A DNA stretch of 49,405 nucleotides from Sphingomonadales bacterium Ga0077559 (GCA_001464315.1 LNFK01000002.1:1-49405), one strand, 5' to 3'; shown: positions 36,801 to 45,768, numbered from the stretch's first letter. Numbers and translations are program-made. Notes: generated by a model not told the origin, from the letters alone.

Positions 36801-36870
36801 AAAACGTCTTAAAGACGTTGATCTTTTGCTACTTGCCTTGGGGTGGCCAATTCGTCACCCCGCTTTTTTT
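36801..36870 (+). terminator. Tandem hairpins with T-run downstream of lapG
   Basis: A first stem-loop AACGTC/GACGTT (around 36802-36820) is followed by GGGGTG (36840-36845) / CACCCC (36856-36861) and then a run of seven T (36864-36870). The second is a plausible rho-independent terminator on the plus strand, about 260 bp after the lapG stop; it may end the operon or a short separate transcript. Confidence 0.6.
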
Positions 36871-37042
36871 GCCCAGAAGGTTTGCATTTTCCGCTATATA
36901 TCCACGTCAGCATGAAAAAGCTTCCGAAACGAAGCAGGCCAGAAGACATGGAAATTATACCAGCGCAGCAGTGTGTGCCAATGCGCCGGACCAACAATGC
37001 CGACGTCTCAAGATTTCTTGCGACCTAAAATCTCATAAAAAA

Positions 37043-37061
37043 TGACGGCCACTAGGGCCGT
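37043..37061 (-). terminator. Rho-independent terminator, minus strand
   Basis: GACGGCC (37043-37049) / GGCCGTC (37055-37061) with a 5-nt loop. On the minus strand it is followed by ATTTTTTATG. It would end leftward transcription, probably from the degraded gene at 37326-37626. Confidence 0.65.
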
Positions 37062-37139
37062 CGAAGTTTGGTCGCGTGTGCGTGTTACTGAAGATGTATT
37101 GCGGTTAAAGGACTCTGGCAGCTTGCCCTGACCCAATAT

Positions 37140-37294
37140 TATGATGCTTCAATATGGCACAATCTATTGGGGCAAATTCTGACTGACCGTAAAAGATTGC
37201 AATCGTTAACAAATCGTATACCATTCAGGTCAGCAGCAATGCTAACGCATCTAAAAGCTCCTTTTTGCGGTCCCATTTATGGGACCGTTTTTTT
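37140..37294 (+). ncRNA. Candidate small RNA ending at the orphan terminator
   Basis: The roughly 150 nt before the orphan terminator are AT-rich, intergenic and contain no convincing coding frame. The 5' end is a guess; no promoter was clearly identified. Support is limited to the strong terminator with no gene in front of it. Confidence 0.35.
37268..37294 (+). terminator. Strong orphan rho-independent terminator, plus strand
   Basis: CGGTCCCA (37268-37275) / TGGGACCG (37280-37287) with loop TTTA, then seven T (37288-37294). No plus-strand protein gene precedes it within 690 bp, so it probably ends an untranslated RNA. Confidence 0.85.
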
Positions 37295-37325
37295 AGACGG
37301 CAGCGTGGGTATCGCCTTCATCATA

Positions 37326-37626
37326 TCATTTTTGAATTTCATAAATAATCGGCTCGCCGAGCACCGTTAAAGTCAGCACTGCTGGCCACTGCTTTGGTTT
37401 TGGCTTGCTGATAGCTACACAGCCTCCATACCCGTCGCCCGGTAGAACCGTCGTCATTTGAAGATAATTTTGCGAAATTTCGTCAACACGGCCAGCAGCA
37501 TCGTATAGACCCACCGACGAAGCCGCGAGGTTGGCATCGCCGCGCGCCTACCCGAGCCGTTGCATATCCTAGCCGCGATTGTGCAAGTTCAGCCACCGGC
37601 TTTGTGACAAGCGGCCGCAAGCTCAT
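37326..37626 (-). pseudogene. Probable frameshifted remnant of an unknown gene
   Basis: On the minus strand, one frame reads MSLRPLVTKPVAELAQSRLG and YATARVGARR. Shifting frame near 37548 it continues as DANLAASSVGLYDAAGRVDE and EISQNYLQMTTVLPGDGYGG, then PAVLTLTVLGEPIIYEIQK and a stop. Both pieces have protein-like composition and join smoothly, which suggests a single 100-residue protein broken by one indel. I do not recognise the family. A minus-strand terminator lies about 260 bp beyond the stop. Confidence 0.35.
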
Positions 37627-37748
37627 CGAAGAGCAGCATCGCTTGAGTATACGTCACCTGTGTCCCGCGCCGACGAGATTAGATCGTTGGACTATCCGCC
37701 ATGCCAATTGAAGCTTGGCCAATGATATTCTTAAATCAGATTAGGACG

Positions 37749-39671
37749 TCAAAACATTGGGCGACCGCAATTGAATGCTGGCACCGCGCCCGTTCCTGAC
37801 CCGATAAACCCAGAATAGCGCTCATTGTCTCTGGCGAGATAATTCAAATATTCCTCGATATTGGGATAGCCGTCGCCATCAGCGTCATTATTCGCGTCCC
37901 ACACATTTGCATTTGTGTTTGAAAATTGGATTTCCCAGCTGTTGGGCATGCCGTCATTGTCACTATCCTGCAAAGCTGCGCCAGTGGCAGTAATAATGGC
38001 ATATCCGCCAGCCTGAGCCGCCGTCGACGGAAAGCTAGTGCTAAACAAGTAGGGCGCGCTATCGCATGTCCTGATATCCTCAATGTACATTTGATCGACA
38101 TTGTCACGGCACATCCCGTCCCGGCAAAGATCTGCTCCGGCGAATGCCAGAGCATCGCGCATCGCTTGTTCCGGACCTGTTACATGCCAAGGTTCGTACT
38201 GCTTTGACATGATTGTAATAGCCATAGCGTAGGCAATGGTTTGAATTACATTGAAGCCTGTTATTGAACAGTTAGCAACTCCTTGCGCATTCAAGCCACA
38301 TGTGTTTGTTTCGTCCGCTGCCGTGGGAAAGCCAGCAGCCGAACGTTGTGGATCGCTGACAGTCTGACCGAATGCTCCCTGAACGCGTGTTCGGTGGGTA
38401 ACATTATCCTGCATGAAGATATTGTAGCCGTACGGATCGACTGTATCGCGGGAAAAAAATGCCGCAAAATAATTGCCCGTCGGCTTATCGTTCGGACCAC
38501 GAAAGGCGACATTTCCGATGTAATTCACATAAGCACTGCCATTTTGGTTCGAGATGACGCCTGTTTCGTCCGTAAAGTGATAGACGACATTATTCAGTAC
38601 ATCGGCTTGGCCAAATGTACCGGCGACGCGGGGTTTGATCCCGAGCCCGAGATTTATGCCTCGAAATTGCCCATGCTGCGAAATGTTATGTGCGACAGTT
38701 ATGTTGTTTCCTGGATTTATAAAGAAGGTCTTACAATGAAGCGACGAGGTATGGCCCGCGCCGATGCACATATTAGGGCCGATGATCGACCATTGGATTG
38801 TGCAGTCTCGGCAATTCGGGTTCAGGCTCTCGTCCGTTCCGAACATTGCCGAAACATGATCAATTATCTGATTGCTCGTGTCGTTAAGGCGGATCGCGTC
38901 GCCATTGTTTGAGATCCGCGTAGGATGTTCACCCAGCCTTGATCGCACATAGCGTAAGATCATGTCATCGCCGCCACCCCTAGTGTCGATCAATGAGTCA
39001 ACCGGATTGTAATTTGCGCCCAACCTGAATTCGATCCCGCCTGGCGATGTCTGGCCAGCAATATAAATTTTGGGGATTGTGATCGCAGCTGACGACTGAA
39101 GAACTATCGCACCAGCAATATCGAATACACAGTATCGCGGACGTCCAGAGGGTATGGCGTATGGTGTTGTGACTTGAAGCGCCAAAGCGCATTCACGATA
39201 GGTGATCTTGCCATCGTTAGCGACAGCCGTGTCCTCCAAAGAATTGATCTTGTACACAACGGCGTCGAGGCTTCGCACGCTGGTGTTCCGTCCAAAACCA
39301 ATCGCGGTGGGGAATGCAATTGGGTGCTTTGCCCGGTCGGGTATATTCCCATTATCAGGATTAACAAAAGCTGCAGTCGCGCCGGTCGGCGGTGGTGGTG
39401 GTGGTGGCGCGGAGGGCGGCGGCGAGGGCGGGGGTGCGACCGGAGGCGGCGGCGGGGGCGGAGGTGCGACCGGAGGCGGAGGTGACGGCGTTGGTGTCGG
39501 GGCGGGAGGCGGTGGGGACGGAGGTGGTACCGGAGGCGGCGGTGGCGGTGTAATAATAACAGGTGGTGTGCCGCCAGAGCCTGACGTGTCGTCTCCACCG
39601 CAAGAGGTCAACAAGCCAACACCCAGTGCTGTAACGGACACACGAACTATCATCGACAAGGCGCCGGTCAT
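37749..39671 (-). CDS. Beta-helix polysaccharide-lyase-like lipoprotein with polyproline linker
   Basis: A 640-residue protein with AAGGATC ribosome site before ATG 39671. The signal sequence ends in lipobox LLTSC, so it is a lipoprotein. A polyproline/Ser/Thr linker spans about residues 37-97. Residues about 100-510 resemble a pectate lyase-type right-handed beta-helix (IYIAGQTSPGGIEFRLG, DDMILRYVRSRLGEHPTRIS, NNVVYHFTDE). The end has thrombospondin-type-3/Ca2+ motifs (DSDNDGMPNSWEI, DADGDGYPNIEEYL). It likely cuts or trims an acidic polysaccharide at the cell surface. Standing beside wzc, it may act on the exopolysaccharide made by this locus. The lyase activity is inferred. Confidence 0.75.
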   Translation of the reverse strand: MTGALSMIVRVSVTALGVGLLTSCGGDDTSGSGGTPPVIITPPPPPPVPPPSPPPPAPTPTPSPPPPVAPPPPPPPPVAPPPSPPPSAPPPPPPPTGATAAFVNPDNGNIPDRAKHPIAFPTAIGFGRNTSVRSLDAVVYKINSLEDTAVANDGKITYRECALALQVTTPYAIPSGRPRYCVFDIAGAIVLQSSAAITIPKIYIAGQTSPGGIEFRLGANYNPVDSLIDTRGGGDDMILRYVRSRLGEHPTRISNNGDAIRLNDTSNQIIDHVSAMFGTDESLNPNCRDCTIQWSIIGPNMCIGAGHTSSLHCKTFFINPGNNITVAHNISQHGQFRGINLGLGIKPRVAGTFGQADVLNNVVYHFTDETGVISNQNGSAYVNYIGNVAFRGPNDKPTGNYFAAFFSRDTVDPYGYNIFMQDNVTHRTRVQGAFGQTVSDPQRSAAGFPTAADETNTCGLNAQGVANCSITGFNVIQTIAYAMAITIMSKQYEPWHVTGPEQAMRDALAFAGADLCRDGMCRDNVDQMYIEDIRTCDSAPYLFSTSFPSTAAQAGGYAIITATGAALQDSDNDGMPNSWEIQFSNTNANVWDANNDADGDGYPNIEEYLNYLARDNERYSGFIGSGTGAVPAFNCGRPMF

Positions 39672-39869
39672 GACCGATCCTTCACTATAGCGTGAGCGTA
39701 ATTATGTCTAAACCTTGCTTGCTACGCAATCGTTAGCATAATCATTTGGGCACATATTATTCTCCCCTTATCGATAATACAGGGACAACTCGAGCGTGGC
39801 CCGTCTCGCCAAACAGAATGCCAAGCTCGCTTTATGAGAATCTCTCAAATGACCCAAGCATCTTGACGG
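39672..39869. other. Intergenic region between wzc-like and lyase genes
   Basis: 198 bp without a gene. It includes TCTCCCCTTATCGATAATAC (39761-39780), a weak look-alike of the 27390/29229 element in the opposite orientation. No terminator is seen. Confidence 0.35.
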
Positions 39870-42188
39870 TCAAGCCGATGAATATTTTTGCCAGAATCTC
39901 GACAGCCATCTTTGTAGACGACCCTGAGGCGTCTCGCTGGGTTCGTTGTAATAAGTCGAATATCGTGAATAATAATGCACAGCGTCGCCATAACCATAAT
40001 GCGCATGTTTGGCGTAGTTCACGCGGGTTATTATCACTCCGATCAACGCATTGCCAAGCAATCTTGCGACTGATCGGACGGTATCGGGGGTACTCATACC
40101 CCAGCGGGCAGTCATGACGGAAGCGTCGGCATATTCTAACAATACCTTGGCATCTCGCACGGCCATGATCGGCGGCGTATCAATAACGATAAAGTCAAAT
40201 TGTGAGCGGATATTCTTAAACAAGACTTCCAATTTACCAGCATCGAACAAAGCTGCTGGATTATCCGGTGTTTCACTTACCGGCATGATAGCAATCCCGC
40301 CGCCTAAAGCGGAATAACCAATGGAATCGTTAAGGGATGTCTTGCCCATAAGGTATGTGTCGAGACCAGCTTTATCGATATCCGCGTCGAGCAATTTTGT
40401 CAGTCCCCTGCGACGGAAATCGAAGTCCAGTACAATCGCGCGCATTCCTTGTGCCATTGCCGACATTGCTATGCCAAGGGACACCGACGTCTTTCCTTCG
40501 CCAGGTAAGGCCGATGTGATAAGGATCACACGCGAATCTAAGCCACGGGTGCGTGAGACGATCTCCAAAAAACCTGATCGAAATGCTTCGGCAAATAGGG
40601 AATTGGGTGAATTTAAAGCAGTGCCCGGCCCTCCGAGCTGGTCCGGTATGGTACCACGTTGCGGAATCATCGCGAAGGTCGGAAGCGAGGTTAGCCGACC
40701 TATCTGTTCGCCACTTCGCACGCGATTGTCGAACGAATCAGCGATCAGAGCAAGAAAAATACCGAGAATAATCGAACTGACCAACGCTACCGACAGAACT
40801 TGAAATGGTTTTGGGAAACTGGGGCTTGTCGGCATAATTGCATTAGTCACCGGCAATGCTTCTGGCGTGGGGTTGGCTGCACGCGTCTGCAGCTCTTTTA
40901 CCTGTTCCAACATAGAGAGATAAAGGCTGTTCGAAGTTTCGACTTCTCTTTCTAGGCTTCCCAGCTCGGGACTTACCATATCCTCACCGCGCGCTTTTGC
41001 CCGAAGGCCACCGAGCTCGGAAGATATTTGTCCCGCCCGGGCACTGGCACCGTCACTGGCCGACTGAATATTAGCCCTCGCCCTGGCTGCCTCGGCAGAA
41101 ATTGCGCCCTGGACTTCGCGAAGCTCTGCAGACACGCTCAAAACTTCGGGGTAACGCGCGCCGTATTGTGTTGAGAGATTAGCCAGCCGGCTTTGCAGGT
41201 TGGATTCCTGACTGCGGAGGCTAGTAAGCAAACCAGATTCTGCCGAACCGGCCGATCTCTGGCGTGCAGCAACGGCCGACGCTGCGGCGCTCTCACCGCG
41301 CGCAACCGCAACTGCCGCAGCTGCGCCCTGAATTTGAGCCGCGCCTGCGCCAACTGCGAAACCTGAGTCGATACCCTTCTGGCGCTTGAAATCTGCGACC
41401 TTGTATTCCGCACTTTTCAATCGCTCGTTCAACTCGTTGGTTCGCGCACTGAGCACACCAATCAAACGCTTGTTCTTATTAGCGAGTTCTTCAGTACTTA
41501 CGGCGACATAGCTCTGTACTACCGCATTCGCGATCTTCGTCGCCGTTGCAGGGTTAACGGATTCTGCTGTTACCCGAATGAAATTTGTAGTCCCAACTTG
41601 CTCGGCCGTGAGGTGTGCCAGCAATTGGTCGATTGTGCTTTCCGCAATTGCTGGAGAAACGTTAGCGAGTGGATCAGAACCCGCGAGGGGCAGACTTTGA
41701 CTTTGTGCAACCCGTGCGACCCCAGTGTCAGTAGGTTGAGCCTGGGCCGCAATATCTCCCGCTATGGGTTGATATCCCTTTGGATTGAATTCGGGAACTT
41801 TGTAAAGTTGCAGATCCGCAACTACTCGGCGCGCCACGGAACGCGATTTAACCGCCTCCATCTGAACTCGCACCGAATAATCTAACTGCTGTTCAATTTC
41901 CCGAATCGGCGGTGCTTCCTTGTCGCTTCGTTCAGAATTTGCGCTAATGGACTGGTCGAGTTGCAATAGCGCGGAAGCACGATAAACCGGCGTCGTGGTC
42001 GCTAACCAGATGGCGGACGCGCCAACTATAACTGCAATGGTCAGCAAGATCAGCGGGAGCCGCCGACGCAGGATCCAGAATAAGCTTAAGGAAGAGCTTT
42101 GTTCCGCGTAATTGCTGCTCGGCGATACCGCAGCAGGTACCGTATCAGTTTGTCGCCTCGTGGCAACCGCCTTGCCAACATTCCGCAT
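39870..42188 (-). CDS. Wzc-type polysaccharide co-polymerase/tyrosine autokinase
   Basis: A 772-residue inner-membrane protein, started at MRNVGKAVATRR (42188); the longer frame from 42353 adds a Cys/Trp-rich stretch unlike a Wzc N-terminus. A first transmembrane helix (LPLILLTIAVIVGASAIWLA) is followed by a Wzz domain, a long periplasmic coiled coil (about residues 200-460), a Pro-rich second helix (VLSVALVSSIILGIFLALIA) and a cytoplasmic BY-kinase: Walker A ALPGEGKTS, Walker A' IVLDFDFRRRGL, Walker B FIVIDTPPIM. The C-terminal tail is a Tyr cluster (YGYGDAVHYYSRYSTYYNE). It controls chain length and export of Wzy-dependent polysaccharide. It is divergent from the flippase gene. Confidence 0.93.
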   Translation of the reverse strand: MRNVGKAVATRRQTDTVPAAVSPSSNYAEQSSSLSLFWILRRRLPLILLTIAVIVGASAIWLATTTPVYRASALLQLDQSISANSERSDKEAPPIREIEQQLDYSVRVQMEAVKSRSVARRVVADLQLYKVPEFNPKGYQPIAGDIAAQAQPTDTGVARVAQSQSLPLAGSDPLANVSPAIAESTIDQLLAHLTAEQVGTTNFIRVTAESVNPATATKIANAVVQSYVAVSTEELANKNKRLIGVLSARTNELNERLKSAEYKVADFKRQKGIDSGFAVGAGAAQIQGAAAAVAVARGESAAASAVAARQRSAGSAESGLLTSLRSQESNLQSRLANLSTQYGARYPEVLSVSAELREVQGAISAEAARARANIQSASDGASARAGQISSELGGLRAKARGEDMVSPELGSLEREVETSNSLYLSMLEQVKELQTRAANPTPEALPVTNAIMPTSPSFPKPFQVLSVALVSSIILGIFLALIADSFDNRVRSGEQIGRLTSLPTFAMIPQRGTIPDQLGGPGTALNSPNSLFAEAFRSGFLEIVSRTRGLDSRVILITSALPGEGKTSVSLGIAMSAMAQGMRAIVLDFDFRRRGLTKLLDADIDKAGLDTYLMGKTSLNDSIGYSALGGGIAIMPVSETPDNPAALFDAGKLEVLFKNIRSQFDFIVIDTPPIMAVRDAKVLLEYADASVMTARWGMSTPDTVRSVARLLGNALIGVIITRVNYAKHAHYGYGDAVHYYSRYSTYYNEPSETPQGRLQRWLSRFWQKYSSA

Positions 42189-42306
42189 TTTAAAAACTGC
42201 CCCTGTTAATCTCCTACATCCTACAATTTTGCATGAATACAGGCGTCCAACCCAGAGCATATACTTACACCAAATTTGGCCGATCGCGCAGATAAATGGC
42301 TGTAAT

Positions 42307-42337
42307 CCATGGGTGCATAGTATTACCCACAATGGGT
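42307..42337. promoter_or_regulatory. Clustered ACCCA/TGGGT half-sites in the wzc-wzx divergent region
   Basis: CCATGGGT (42307-42314) is followed by ACCCA-CAA-TGGGT (42325-42337), a perfect 5-bp inverted repeat. The cluster lies 120-150 bp before wzc (minus) and 140-165 bp before wzx (plus). NarL-type regulators bind degenerate TACC-type heptamers, so it is a candidate operator for the LuxR-type regulators here. Confidence 0.38.
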
Positions 42338-42474
42338 TACATGCTTCGGACATAGTAGCACAAGCACGTTCGCCATCTTTAGTTTAGTCTGCAGAAGCTG
42401 GTTCAGAGCAGCGAATTTTATAGGGGGTAGATGCAATCGTTCTGTCACGATCCAAGAGTTATCTTCGGCGCAAT

Positions 42475-43821
42475 ATGAAACAGATTGCCAAAGATCAGTT
42501 TCTACCGATTGTCATAAAAAACGTTGGCCAATTGGTATCGGGAAACGCGGCAGCTCTGTTAATGGGCGTTGTTACCCTTGGGATATTGGCCCGCAGCCTG
42601 GGTCCCGCAGGCCTCGGGATCATCGTTCTCGTCGAGTCCTATGGCAAGCTTATCAACCAAGTTATCAAGCTAGAAACATGGCAATCATTTATACGGTACG
42701 GCGCGATTGCGCTTGAAGCGGATGACAAGCCTCGATTCTTGCGGCTTGTAAAATTCGGTACATTAATAGATTTCGGCGGATCGTTTATCGCTGCACTAAT
42801 CTGCATTGCATTCGCAGAATTAGCCGGTCAGATTTTCGAGTGGACACCAGAAGCAGTCATGATGGCGCGTCTTTACGCTATTGCTCTCGTCTTTGGTGTA
42901 GGCTCAACTCCACTTGGCATCTTACGGATTTTCGGCAAGTTCGCCACTATTGCCTGGCTAGATCCTGTGGCTGCTGTTTTCCGGTTGATTTTTGTAGCGA
43001 TAGCCGCAGCGATGCAGGCACCACTGATGACATATCTGCTGATCTTGATATTCGTTCAAGTCGGGCAACGTATCGCTTTGACGCTGATTTCCTATCGAAC
43101 GTTACGAGCCAACCATAGCACTAACTTTCTTCGCCAACCGTTGAACGGCGTGGTAAAAGAAAATCCAGGAATATGGGGTATGATATTTTCCTCCAACGCC
43201 ACGATCCTGCTGCGCAAAAGCACGCAGGAGATCGATGTTTTGGCGGTCGGGGCGTTTTTGGGGCCCGCGCCTGCCGGGATCTACCAAATCGCGCGAAGGC
43301 TTGGCTATGCGCTGACCAAGGCCGCAGGCACATTGCAACAGGTCTCATTCCCGCATCTCGCGCGGCTGTGGGCGAGAGGCGAGCTTGAGAAATTCAAAAG
43401 ACTTGTAACGCAGATCGAAGTAATGACATTGGCGGGCGGGCTGTCCTGTTCGCTCTTACTAGTATTATTTGCCAAGCCGTTGATCTTGGTCATCGCCGGT
43501 CCAGACTATCTCGAAGCCACTTGGCCACTAATTATTCATTCAATCGCTACGTTGATCCTCTTGTGTGGCAGCGCCTTGCGACCCGCCTTGGCCAATATGG
43601 GTCTGCAGGTTAAAGTCCTCGGGATCACCGTGATTTCTGCAGCAGTATTTTATATTACCTTGGCCATCATGATCACGAACGTCGGAATAGTCGGTGCAAG
43701 CATTGCCCACCTTGCAGCGAGCGCTATAACGCTGCCGGCAATTGCGGTCTTGTATTCGCGTGGGATGCGGGAAAATATTCGAACTCGGACTGAGAGGATA
43801 AGCGAGGTTCACGGGGACTAA
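42475..43821 (+). CDS. Polysaccharide flippase (Wzx/MATE-like oligosaccharide translocase)
   Basis: A 448-residue membrane protein with about 12 hydrophobic helices and the typical Wzx N-terminus (AALLMGVVTLGILARSLGPA), then a central EIDVLAVGAFLGPAPAGIYQ and a positively charged loop. It moves undecaprenyl-linked repeat units across the inner membrane. The stop lies inside the 3' end of the convergent regulator gene, giving a 98-bp tail-to-tail overlap. No Wzy polymerase is seen in the window. Confidence 0.9.
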   Translation: MKQIAKDQFLPIVIKNVGQLVSGNAAALLMGVVTLGILARSLGPAGLGIIVLVESYGKLINQVIKLETWQSFIRYGAIALEADDKPRFLRLVKFGTLIDFGGSFIAALICIAFAELAGQIFEWTPEAVMMARLYAIALVFGVGSTPLGILRIFGKFATIAWLDPVAAVFRLIFVAIAAAMQAPLMTYLLILIFVQVGQRIALTLISYRTLRANHSTNFLRQPLNGVVKENPGIWGMIFSSNATILLRKSTQEIDVLAVGAFLGPAPAGIYQIARRLGYALTKAAGTLQQVSFPHLARLWARGELEKFKRLVTQIEVMTLAGGLSCSLLLVLFAKPLILVIAGPDYLEATWPLIIHSIATLILLCGSALRPALANMGLQVKVLGITVISAAVFYITLAIMITNVGIVGASIAHLAASAITLPAIAVLYSRGMRENIRTRTERISEVHGD

Positions 43822-44467
43822 GTCCTCGAGTGATTGCCCAAATCGCCGCCTGCGTTCGGTTGGATGCGTGCATTTTGCGAAGCACCGCTTTTACGTGGAC
43901 TTTAACCGTCGCCTCGGAAATACCGAGCTGGCGAGCAATTACCTTGTTGCAATCGCCGTTAGTTAGACCACGAAGAATTTCGATTTCGCGCTCTGAGAGG
44001 TTGAATTCATTGTTAAAATTGAAATTGCTTGCGAGAAGTTTCCAAACCGATGCTGTCATCATCGGAGCCATTTGCGAGGGGAAAACTTTCTCACCCAGCG
44101 CGGTAAGTTGCAGTACATTCATAAGCGATTTGCACCCAATCCCGCTTATGATGTAGCCATCGACGCCTTCTCCGAAGGCGGCGGTTACGTTGTCAAGGCT
44201 AAAACCGTTTGCCATTACGACAATGCGCGCATTTGGAAGACAACCGCGCAACTCGCGCGTTGTCGTGATTACTTCATGGTCATCTGCAAGCAGACACAAC
44301 ACAATATGAAGCGGGTCATCGTTCCATGCTTCGGGTTTAAAAAAAACTCCGTTTTCTGATCGTGTAACACAGGAAACACTAACGCCAGAATCGGCGAGTA
44401 TCCGTTTTAGACCCTCGCGGGCTAATTCGTTTCGGCCTAAGATTGAAACTCTGAAATCTACTCGCAT
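43724..44467 (-). CDS. NarL/LuxR-type regulator with pseudo-receiver domain
   Basis: A 247-residue protein. The start is at MRVDFRVSILGRNE (44467) behind GGGGTG; a GTG three codons upstream is possible. The N-terminal domain aligns with a receiver, but the acidic pair is replaced (SILGRNELAREGL), the phosphoacceptor position reads HIVLCLLADD and the beta-5 Lys is Ser (DGYIISGIG), so phosphorylation at the usual site looks impossible. The LuxR HTH is intact (LSEREIEILRGLTNGDCNKV, ATVKVHVKAVLRKM). It is a clear paralogue of the regulator at 7036-7776 (REGL, GEKVFPSQ, NKVIARQ, NRTQAA shared). Its 3' end overlaps wzx by 98 bp. Confidence 0.85.
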   Translation of the reverse strand: MRVDFRVSILGRNELAREGLKRILADSGVSVSCVTRSENGVFFKPEAWNDDPLHIVLCLLADDHEVITTTRELRGCLPNARIVVMANGFSLDNVTAAFGEGVDGYIISGIGCKSLMNVLQLTALGEKVFPSQMAPMMTASVWKLLASNFNFNNEFNLSEREIEILRGLTNGDCNKVIARQLGISEATVKVHVKAVLRKMHASNRTQAAIWAITRGLSPREPRLSSQSEFEYFPASHANTRPQLPAAL

Positions 44468-44645
44468 TACAATCACCCCGGCAAAAGCGTGAAATAACCT
44501 AGAAATTTCATTTAAAGATCAATATCTTAAAACAAATATCTAGAATTATTGTAGCTTCATTTCCTAGCGCGACCGCACATTATTAAACTGTTGAAAAAAC
44601 GACTCGTTTTAATAAAAAACGAACGTCAAGCGTAGATATTAACCA

Positions 44646-45743
44646 TTATTTTCCTCGCGAGTAAATCTCTTTTTTTACAAGATCTTCCCATTTAGAGACA
44701 ATTGAGGCAACCTCATACCGGGCACGACATTTTCGGGCGGTTTTCCCGAGGCGCCTCCTTAGTTCCTCGTTTCCCATCAGTTTCGTTAACGTTAGAGACA
44801 GATTTTCAATGCTGCCAGGTTCGACTAGTACACCATCCACTCCGTCTGCGATCATCTCCTCAGGCCCGAAGTCACAGCGAAAGGATATAACTGGCAGGCC
44901 GGCAGACATCGCCTCCAACAATACATTGGGGAACCCCTCGTATCGCGAAGAAAGCACAAATAGATCGGCGTTTCCAATCCAGTCAGCTTGGGTCTGACTA
45001 TTGCCCGCAAGCTCAATCTGGGCAGCATGCCCCGATTGATCCGCGAGCAATTGCAGCCGCGGCCTTTCCGGTCCCTCACCCCAAATGATCAATTTCCAAT
45101 TTGGGTATTCAGGAGCGATCGCGACAAAGGCTTTTATCAACAGGTCAAAACCCTTCTGCCGTTCCAGTCGGCCAACCGCTGCTAATACCAGGCCATCGTG
45201 CGGTACGCGGAAATGCGACTGTGGTACGACGGGATTAGGGATGACCACTGCGCGCTTCTGGACACTGTCAGGGTAAATTGCCTTTATGGCATGCGTTTGT
45301 AGGACAATAACCGCAGCGCGGGACGCTGCGATGTGCCATGCTTTTGCCCAAAACGGGTGCGCGCTTTGGATTGCAGGATTGTTTCGTTCCGAAATAATCA
45401 CCGGGATCTTCAGTCCAGCTGATGCTGCGACCGAAAGAACATTGATCTTAGTTAAAAATGAAATGACGACATCTGGTCTGCGTTGTTTAAATAGGCGACG
45501 CAAAGAAACCGTTCGGCGATAGCTTGCTTGAATGCCCCGCAAAAATGGCCCGCTGCCTGCCGGAACCGCAAGTCGCACGATTTCGACCTGCGGATGAAAT
45601 GAATGAAAGATCGGATCATCAGGCGCGTCGAAACTTACCACCGATATTTCATACCCTCGTAATATCATTTCGCCAGAAAGCAGTGACACCACCCTCTCGG
45701 CACCCCCTGCACCCAAACCGGCAAGCACGAACGTTATTTTCAT
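44646..45743 (-). CDS. GT4-family glycosyltransferase
   Basis: A 365-residue enzyme started at MKITFVLAGLGAGGAER (45743), with GGAAGGTAAGG upstream; a longer frame to 45866 lacks family similarity. The N-terminal Gly-rich nucleotide-sugar loop (GLGAGGAERVV) and the C-terminal GT-B donor site (GRLERQKGFDLLIKAF; SRYEGFPNVLLEAMSAGLPV with the E-x7-E motif) are both present. It adds a sugar to the growing repeat unit on the cytoplasmic face. It ends the minus-strand glycan operon, 25 bp after the HAD gene. Confidence 0.92.
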   Translation of the reverse strand: MKITFVLAGLGAGGAERVVSLLSGEMILRGYEISVVSFDAPDDPIFHSFHPQVEIVRLAVPAGSGPFLRGIQASYRRTVSLRRLFKQRRPDVVISFLTKINVLSVAASAGLKIPVIISERNNPAIQSAHPFWAKAWHIAASRAAVIVLQTHAIKAIYPDSVQKRAVVIPNPVVPQSHFRVPHDGLVLAAVGRLERQKGFDLLIKAFVAIAPEYPNWKLIIWGEGPERPRLQLLADQSGHAAQIELAGNSQTQADWIGNADLFVLSSRYEGFPNVLLEAMSAGLPVISFRCDFGPEEMIADGVDGVLVEPGSIENLSLTLTKLMGNEELRRRLGKTARKCRARYEVASIVSKWEDLVKKEIYSRGK

Positions 45744-45768
45744 CGCCTTACCTTCCGAGCAAAACGAG

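Noticed and set aside
39202-39690. Gly-rich plus-strand frame (polyglycine block)
   Set aside because: It is the complement of the polyproline linker of the lyase lipoprotein.
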